Part shown: in pieces, positions 15,176 through 19,146 of the stretch
How positions within the stretch are numbered: the first letter of the stretch is position 1
Layout: each line of letters begins with the position of its first letter
Assembly: GCA_023475715.1 (NCBI GenBank)
Contig: JAMCVO010000520.1
Coordinates: 1-19,146, forward strand
Length of the DNA: 19,146 nucleotides
Direction: 5' to 3'
Origin: Actinomycetota bacterium
GTDB lineage: Bacteria > Actinomycetota > Humimicrobiia > Humimicrobiales > Humimicrobiaceae
Notes under the pieces: generated by a model
Databases searched by the model: none
What the model saw: only the letters and a program-made list of their open reading frames with translations
Told to the model about the DNA's origin: nothing
Translations under genes and position numbers: made by a program

Positions 15176-15213
15176 TACTATAAAGTTTATTTGATAACTA
15201 AATAAGCACTTTT

Positions 15214-15297
15214 AAAGTAATAGAGGCGATGACTTACATTTCATTATTTGGGCATCTGGAAATGTAACGAGCTAGTGATGCAACCGGCTATTATTTT
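15214..15297 (+). promoter_or_regulatory. Pseudoknotted cis-regulatory RNA (riboswitch-like), copy 3, leader of the secreted glycosidase gene
   Basis: P1 is AAAGTAATAG (15214-15223) with CTATTATTTT (15288-15297), 10 bp with one G-T wobble. P2 is TTACATTTC (15234-15242) with GAAATGTAA (15259-15267). The pseudoknot joins GCATC in the P2 loop (15252-15256) with GATGC (15277-15281). TGG-type sequence precedes the loop arm, CGAGCTAGT (9 bases, as in copies 1 and 2) follows P2, and AACCGG precedes the P1 3' strand. All helices differ in sequence from copies 1 and 2 but keep pairing, which is strong covariation evidence for one RNA family. Here the terminator does not overlap P1 but lies about 40 bases downstream. 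Confidence 0.82.
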
Positions 15298-15336
15298 TTT
15301 ATTGTCAAAAAAATAATTTAAAAGCAAAAGTTTTTT

Positions 15337-15378
15337 AAGCCATTTAGCCTCTATTTACAGAGGTTAGATGGCTTTTTT
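15337..15378 (+). terminator. Intrinsic terminator/attenuator in the leader of the secreted glycosidase gene
   Basis: A 16-bp stem: 15337-15352 pairs with 15359-15374 around an ATTTAC loop, including G-T wobbles, and is followed by a T-run ending at 15378. It ends 19 bases before the gene's ATG at 15398, so it can only serve as an attenuator of that gene. Its 5' arm contains TAGCC (15345-15349), complementary to GGCTA (15286-15290) at the end of the upstream RNA, a possible alternative pairing. Confidence 0.85.
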
Positions 15379-15397
15379 AGTTGGGGGAAAAGAAAAA

Positions 15398-16351
15398 ATG
15401 AAAAGAAATATAAAAAACTTATTTGTTTTTATTATAGCAATAATAATATTGACCATAATTGCAGGTACGACTTTAGCAGCTTCCAAATCAACCGGCAGAG
15501 TTAAGGGGAAAAATGATTCAACAGCAGTCAGCAGCCAAAGTAGGTGGTCGGGTTTGGGATTAGGCATGTTTAGCTGGGAGCCATATACAAACGATGATAT
15601 TGATAAATTGCTTGCCAACGGTTTTGCTGAAATCAGAATTGATATTCCGGACTTCCAGGACAATGCAAAAATGGAGGAATCAAAAAAAGCAGTAACGTAT
15701 GCAGTTGTGAGGGGTGCAAAAGTTATTTGGGGGGTATCTTCCAATAAATATAATAATCCTGATTATGCCATAACATCATCCAGCTGGGCATCTTTTAGAC
15801 AAGCAATATTAGATGCAGCTAAATGGGCACAGGATAACGGAGTTTATGAATTCCAACTGGGTAATGAAGAAGAATATCATATTGATGAAACAACTATGAC
15901 ACAGACTCAGATAATTGCAGACCTCAAATCTGTTGCAAAAGATGCTCAATCAATATTTACTAATGGAAAAATAAGCTATTCCTGTGGCCGTTATCCCATA
16001 CCTGATTGGGTATCTGCAGGTAAGGGAGATATAGATATACTGGCTTTAAATATTTACATGGGAGATACTACTTTCAGCGATAATTGGAAGATCGCGATAA
16101 CCGATATGATAAATGCTTTTGGACCTGGCGGTACATATTTGACGGAATTTAATCTTAGCAGTATTTCATTAGACTCTTATTCTTCGGATGAGACCGTACA
16201 GGTAGCAGGATTATCTTCGATGATTGAATATATCAAAGGGTCAGGAATGACGAGAGCATTGTTTTTTACATTAAGAGCCAATGAATTTGGCGCGATGAAA
16301 AGTGACGGTTCTTATAGGTTGTTATGGGAACAGGCTCTTAAAGCTTCATAA
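15398..16351 (+). CDS. Secreted TIM-barrel glycoside hydrolase-like protein (clan GH-A type)
   Basis: A 317-residue protein. The start at 15398 is chosen because GGGGG (15383-15387) precedes it and a signal peptide follows directly: KR-N, hydrophobic core about 8-22, TTLAASK cleavage region near 28. An in-frame ATG at 15368 lies inside the terminator stem and would spoil the signal peptide. The mature part has WSGLGLGMFSWEPYT, FAEIRIDIPDFQ, VIWGVSS, FQLGNEEEYH with Glu157 as the likely acid/base (the NE motif of clan GH-A), LALNIYMGD, YLTEFNLSS with Glu250 as the likely nucleophile, and a final ALFFTLRANEFG strand. The overall pattern suggests a retaining glycosidase acting outside the cell. 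I cannot assign the GH family or substrate. It is preceded by RNA copy 3 and an attenuator. Confidence 0.75.
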   Translation: MKRNIKNLFVFIIAIIILTIIAGTTLAASKSTGRVKGKNDSTAVSSQSRWSGLGLGMFSWEPYTNDDIDKLLANGFAEIRIDIPDFQDNAKMEESKKAVTYAVVRGAKVIWGVSSNKYNNPDYAITSSSWASFRQAILDAAKWAQDNGVYEFQLGNEEEYHIDETTMTQTQIIADLKSVAKDAQSIFTNGKISYSCGRYPIPDWVSAGKGDIDILALNIYMGDTTFSDNWKIAITDMINAFGPGGTYLTEFNLSSISLDSYSSDETVQVAGLSSMIEYIKGSGMTRALFFTLRANEFGAMKSDGSYRLLWEQALKAS

Positions 16352-16543
16352 ATAGCTTTACTTCGAATAGCTTCCGGACAATTACATCGTCCTATACTCA
16401 TAAAAGTTTTTTAAAAAAGCCCCGAATTGTATGACCTGAATAAGATATTGTTTACTTAGATACATAATCGAGTTTATAATTATTAAATATTTTAAACCTG
16501 TATATTGTTTTATTGTTCAAAAATATTTCTTGAAGGAGACCGA

Positions 16544-17365
16544 ATGGCTAAATTATGCAAGGAATGCGGTAAAAAGCTGCCTCTATTTTCATCCACGTCC
16601 TTATGCAAAGAATGTGATAAACTCCTTGACAGTAAATATGCAGAAATAAAGAACAATATTTTAAAAAGTTTCGATTTGAAGGAGAAACAGGCTGATTTTT
16701 TAAAGAATACATTTGAAAAAGAATCGTTACTTGATTTTTATCATGATATATATAATATGCTGCTTCTTAATAAGGAGCTTGGAGGAAATGAAATAGAATT
16801 TCTGGCAAAAATTAAAAATAGCCTTAACCTATCAGACGAGGATGTAGATTTTAACAGGCGGGTAAAGCCATATATTTACATAGACTTCATAAAGGGAAAA
16901 AATGAATTACCGGTTTTTAAGCTTGAGAACTTTGGTTTTAATATAATATTAAAGAAAAATGAAAAAATCCATTTTGCTGATACTGCTGTTTTAAAAGAAA
17001 TAAAAACAAAAAATATTGGATATGCCAACAGCAGAAGTGGGGTTAATTTTAGAATAGTTAAAGATGTACATTACAGGATAGGATCACATGAAGGAATCAT
17101 AGTACCTAAAGATAGATTGATTCAATTTTCTGGAGGTGTATTGGTTATAACAAACCAAAGACTGTTTTTAAATCCTTTTCCCGGTTACAGGCCCGTCAAC
17201 ATTCCACTTGATCAAATTTTATCCTTTCAGGCTTATCAAAACGGTATTGAAATTTATAGAGAAGACAGATGGGAGGGATTTTTCTTTGAAATTAATAATA
17301 CCGGATCAGTTGAAATATTCGGGATATGCTTGAGCTTCCTATTAATGGGAATGGTTGAAGATTAA
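16544..17365 (+). CDS. Zinc-ribbon protein with C-terminal PH-like domain
   Basis: A 273-residue protein. The start at 16544 follows AAGGAG (16533-16538) at 5 bases and puts the zinc ribbon at the N-terminus: Cys5, Cys8, Cys21 and Cys24 in two CxxC pairs. A charged, helical middle follows. The C-terminal part (about 165-265) reads YRIGSHEGIIVPKDRLIQ, GGVLVITNQRLFLNPF and IPLDQILSFQAYQNGIEIYR, the beta-rich pattern of bacterial PH/GRAM-like domains often joined to zinc ribbons. There is no signal peptide or clear membrane helix, so it is probably cytoplasmic or membrane-associated. The precise role is unknown. The gap on either side (192 and 125 bases) suggests a separate transcript. Confidence 0.75.
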   Translation: MAKLCKECGKKLPLFSSTSLCKECDKLLDSKYAEIKNNILKSFDLKEKQADFLKNTFEKESLLDFYHDIYNMLLLNKELGGNEIEFLAKIKNSLNLSDEDVDFNRRVKPYIYIDFIKGKNELPVFKLENFGFNIILKKNEKIHFADTAVLKEIKTKNIGYANSRSGVNFRIVKDVHYRIGSHEGIIVPKDRLIQFSGGVLVITNQRLFLNPFPGYRPVNIPLDQILSFQAYQNGIEIYREDRWEGFFFEINNTGSVEIFGICLSFLLMGMVED

Positions 17366-17434
17366 AAAAATGATGAAATATTGGGCTGTTTTTTGATAGA
17401 ATTATGTGAATATGTAATTATGTAATATAAAGAA

Positions 17435-17453
17435 TGCTTTATAAGCAGTTTTT
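17435..17453 (+). terminator. Weak terminator-like hairpin after the zinc-ribbon gene
   Basis: TGCTT (17435-17439) and AAGCA (17443-17447) form a short stem around TAT, followed by G and five T residues (17449-17453). The stem is only 5 bp, so efficiency would be low. Confidence 0.35.
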
Positions 17454-17490
17454 ATATTTTTATTTAAATATTTAAGTTATAGGGAAGGGT

Positions 17491-18456
17491 ATGATGAAAA
17501 AAATTGTATTGTTTTCAGTTATTTTTGTATTTTCGGCTTTACTTTTTTTTATTTCCGCATGCGGAATTATACAGTCTGGTAAGAATGCAATAATAAAGGC
17601 TGTATCTGAAACTACCGTAACGAAAGAAAAAAACATAACTACAGACAGAAATAAGATTGCATTCAGCTCAAATCGTGACGGGGAATTTGGCATATACATT
17701 ATGAATTCAGATGGCAGCGATTTAACCAGATTAACGGATGATGATATCAGTGATTCTTCATATGTCTGGTCTCCTGATGGAAGCAGGATTGCATTCAGCT
17801 CAGAACGTGATGGTAATAGGGAAATATATATTATGAATTCAGATGGCAGCGGTTTAATAAATTTGACAAATAATAATGCATTTGATGATTATCCAATCTG
17901 GTCCCCTGATGGAAGCAGGATTGCATTCAGCTCAGATCGCGATGGCAACCTGGAAATATATATTATGAATTCAGACGGCAGCGGTTTGCTCAGATTGACA
18001 AACAATGATGAGGATGATTTTTTTTCTGCCTGGTCATTTGACAGTAACAGGGTATTATTTGAATCTTACCGCGACGGCAACCGTGAAATATATGTTATAA
18101 ACTCAGACGGCAGCGGTTTAGCCAGGTTGACAAACAGTAGTACAGATGACTGGAACCCGTCCTGGTCTCCTAATGGAAGCAGGATTGCATTCAGCTCAGA
18201 ACGTGATGGTAATAGGGAAATATATATTATGAATTCAGATGGCAGCGGTTTAGTAAGGTTGACAAAAAATAAATCGTCTGATATTAACCCGTCATGGTCT
18301 CCGGATGGAAATAGGATTGCTTTTGTATCGGATCGTGATGGCAACAAGGAAATATATGTGATGAATTCAGATGGCAGCGGTATTGTCAGATTGACAAACG
18401 ACAGCGCAGATGACTGGAATCCTGCCTGGGCTGAGATTCAAAATGAGCAAGAATAG
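17491..18456 (+). CDS. Six-blade TolB-like beta-propeller lipoprotein (PD40/WD40-like repeats)
   Basis: A 321-residue lipoprotein: signal FSALLFFISAC with lipobox Cys24, preceded by AGGGAAGGG just upstream. Two adjacent ATGs (17491 and 17494) are possible starts. From about residue 50 there are six repeats of about 44 residues, each with RIAFSSxRDGNxEIYxMNSD, GSGLxRLTN and a closing WSPDGS, the pattern of TolB/PD40 propeller blades. Blade 4 is the most diverged. TolB itself works with Pal and the Tol proteins, but none are here and the chain is shorter, lacking the TolB N-terminal domain, so this is not TolB proper. It is likely a surface-exposed binding protein, ligand unknown. It overlaps the next gene by 14 bases. 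Confidence 0.88.
   Translation: MMKKIVLFSVIFVFSALLFFISACGIIQSGKNAIIKAVSETTVTKEKNITTDRNKIAFSSNRDGEFGIYIMNSDGSDLTRLTDDDISDSSYVWSPDGSRIAFSSERDGNREIYIMNSDGSGLINLTNNNAFDDYPIWSPDGSRIAFSSDRDGNLEIYIMNSDGSGLLRLTNNDEDDFFSAWSFDSNRVLFESYRDGNREIYVINSDGSGLARLTNSSTDDWNPSWSPNGSRIAFSSERDGNREIYIMNSDGSGLVRLTKNKSSDINPSWSPDGNRIAFVSDRDGNKEIYVMNSDGSGIVRLTNDSADDWNPAWAEIQNEQE
17777..18252 (+). repeat. Internal blade repeats with an exact 80-bp duplication
   Basis: Positions 17777-17856 (blades 1/2 border and blade 2) and 18173-18252 (blades 4/5 border and blade 5) are identical over 80 bases, 396 bases apart, which is three repeat units of 132. The other blades share the same codons over shorter runs. This points to recent duplication or gene conversion within the gene. 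Confidence 0.85.
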
Positions 18457-18904
18457 AAACACAAATAGCAGGATCATAATATGGATTGGAGTACTTTTCA
18501 TTGTGGGATGGATAGCTGCGGGGATATTTCTGCTTGCTAATTATGTACCTTCGATAAAAGAGGCGATTATTCTTGCCACCACAGTGAAACCTGAAACATT
18601 TACCGAACTATATTTTGAGAACCATTCGTCCCTTCCAAAAAAAGTTATACTATTTAAGGAAAGTAACTTTAAATTCGTAATCCATAATCTTGAAGATAAA
18701 GACATGGAATATGCAGTTGAAGTTTATATTGATACTGACAATGGGAAATATGTGATCGATAAAAAAACTATCCTGATAAAAAAAAATGAATATAAAACAA
18801 TTGCAGAATATTTCACAGTCACAATTCCATCACAAGAGGCTAAAGTTGTTGTCAACCTGATAAATAAAAATCAACAGATTGATTTCCTGGTGAAAGTTGA
18901 ATAA
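18443..18904 (+). CDS. Membrane-anchored protein with DUF1616-like extracellular domain
   Basis: A 153-residue protein. The start at 18443 is chosen because the hydrophobic anchor (about 10-32, IIIWIGVLFIVGWIAAGIFL) then follows a short basic N-terminus; the longer open frame from 18410 adds only residues that are a shadow of the propeller gene. The outer part has TFTELYFENHSSLPKKVILF, then KFVIHNLEDKDMEYAVEVYI and KKNEYKTIAEYF, resembling the beta-sandwich C-terminal domain of DUF1616 proteins, which occur near archaeal and bacterial glycan and sialidase-like loci. The match is by pattern only. It overlaps the beta-propeller lipoprotein gene by 14 bases, so the two are probably coexpressed and may act together at the cell surface. 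Confidence 0.7.
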   Translation: MSKNRNTNSRIIIWIGVLFIVGWIAAGIFLLANYVPSIKEAIILATTVKPETFTELYFENHSSLPKKVILFKESNFKFVIHNLEDKDMEYAVEVYIDTDNGKYVIDKKTILIKKNEYKTIAEYFTVTIPSQEAKVVVNLINKNQQIDFLVKVE

Positions 18905-19146
18905 AAAACGGGCTCTCTATATCTAGCATTAAGTGCTATTAATATAAAAGAAAAGGGAGTTATCAAAGTATTAGTGATAAATAATTTAATTATAATTTTT
19001 AATATATTATAATATTTCTATTATTAAATTATTTGAATTATATATAAAAGATTAAAAAAGTATAATAATTTTTTGAAAAACCTATTGATTTTTTTTATGT
19101 AAGTGCTAACATCTGCTTACGGGGTAAGCTAAATTAGGCGTCCAGC
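18905..19146. other. Gene-free AT-rich region at the right edge, with possible start of a structured leader
   Basis: No coding frame is supported. A small hairpin TAGCA/TGCTA lies near 18923-18938, and TTATCA (18960-18965) with TGATAA (18975-18980) forms a second. Positions 18981-19080 are almost pure A+T. At the end GTAAG (19099-19103) can pair with CTTAC (19116-19120), while GCTTAC (19115-19120) can instead pair with GTAAGC (19124-19129), suggesting mutually exclusive hairpins in a leader that runs past the window. A weak TTGAAA (19073-19078) with TATGTA (19096-19101) could be its promoter. Confidence 0.4.

Noticed and set aside
15218..15267. Fluoride (crcB) riboswitch at copy 3, because of GGCGATGA near its 5' end
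   Set aside because: The following segments do not match the fluoride consensus, copies 1 and 2 lack GGCGATGA, and the downstream gene is a secreted glycosidase and not a fluoride exporter.
15368..15397. Upstream ATG at 15368 as start of the glycosidase gene
   Set aside because: It lies in the 3' arm of the terminator stem, has no ribosome-binding site and would bury the signal peptide behind ten extra residues.
16505..16543. Earlier start for the zinc-ribbon gene
   Set aside because: AAGGAG is positioned for the ATG at 16544, which also places the first CxxC at the N-terminus as usual.
17777..18252. CRISPR-like or intergenic tandem repeat
   Set aside because: The repeats are in frame within a propeller gene, with 132-base period units that encode blades.
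18410..18442. Earlier start for the DUF1616-like gene
   Set aside because: Those residues are a shadow of the last propeller blade, and Met at 18443 precedes a normal basic, hydrophobic anchor.
17491..18456. TolB of a Tol-Pal system
   Set aside because: There is no TolB N-terminal domain, no Pal, TolA, TolQ or TolR nearby, and the protein is a lipoprotein made of near-identical blades.

Overview
The window is AT-rich bacterial chromosome from an anaerobe of a deep or Gram-positive-like lineage. That placement is an inference from a RACo-type corrinoid activator (typical of anaerobic methyl-transfer metabolism), lipobox lipoproteins, Shine-Dalgarno starts and low-GC codon use. I cannot name the species. 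There are no tRNA or rRNA genes, insertion sequences or CRISPR arrays.

Layout. (1) Positions 1-1893 hold the 3' part of a RACo-like ASKHA ATPase followed by a solute-binding lipoprotein. (2) Positions 1894-2426 contain no protein gene. They hold two tandem copies of a compact structured RNA, each with its own promoter-like sequence upstream and a Rho-independent terminator overlapping its closing helix. (3) Positions 2427-13537 are a surface-glycan locus: a polyprenyl-phosphate-type GT2, then eight same-strand genes that all overlap their neighbours (GT4, CE4 deacetylase, GT4, membrane-anchored GT2, large DUF2206 membrane protein, GT4, GT4, asparagine-synthetase-like protein). (4) A Wzx-like flippase converges on this operon from the minus strand (13551-14810). 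(5) From 14894 on there is a small two-helix membrane protein, a third copy of the structured RNA with a 16-bp attenuator, a secreted clan GH-A-like glycosidase, a zinc-ribbon protein with a PH-like domain, a six-blade beta-propeller lipoprotein and a DUF1616-like membrane-anchored protein.

The most interesting signal is the RNA element at about 1979-2050, 2224-2293 and 15214-15297. All three copies fold the same way: a closing helix P1, a hairpin P2, and a 5-bp pseudoknot between the P2 loop and the strand returning to P1, with matching spacer lengths and conserved TGG, GAGC and AACCG segments. Pseudoknot pairing covaries (ACGCT/AGCGT against GCATC/GATGC), and P1 and P2 covary too. In copies 1 and 2 the 3' strand of P1 is also the 5' arm of the terminator, the classic layout of a transcriptional riboswitch. 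I cannot match it to a riboswitch class I know. It precedes glycan synthesis genes and a secreted glycosidase, so it may be a sensor for cell-surface polysaccharide turnover.

How the genes may work together (inference): the GT2/GT4 enzymes build a lipid-linked oligosaccharide, the CE4 enzyme and the AsnB-like protein modify it, the flippase exports the lipid-linked unit, and the DUF2206 protein acts as a GT-C-like transferase or polymer-handling protein in the membrane. The secreted GH-A protein would trim or release the product.
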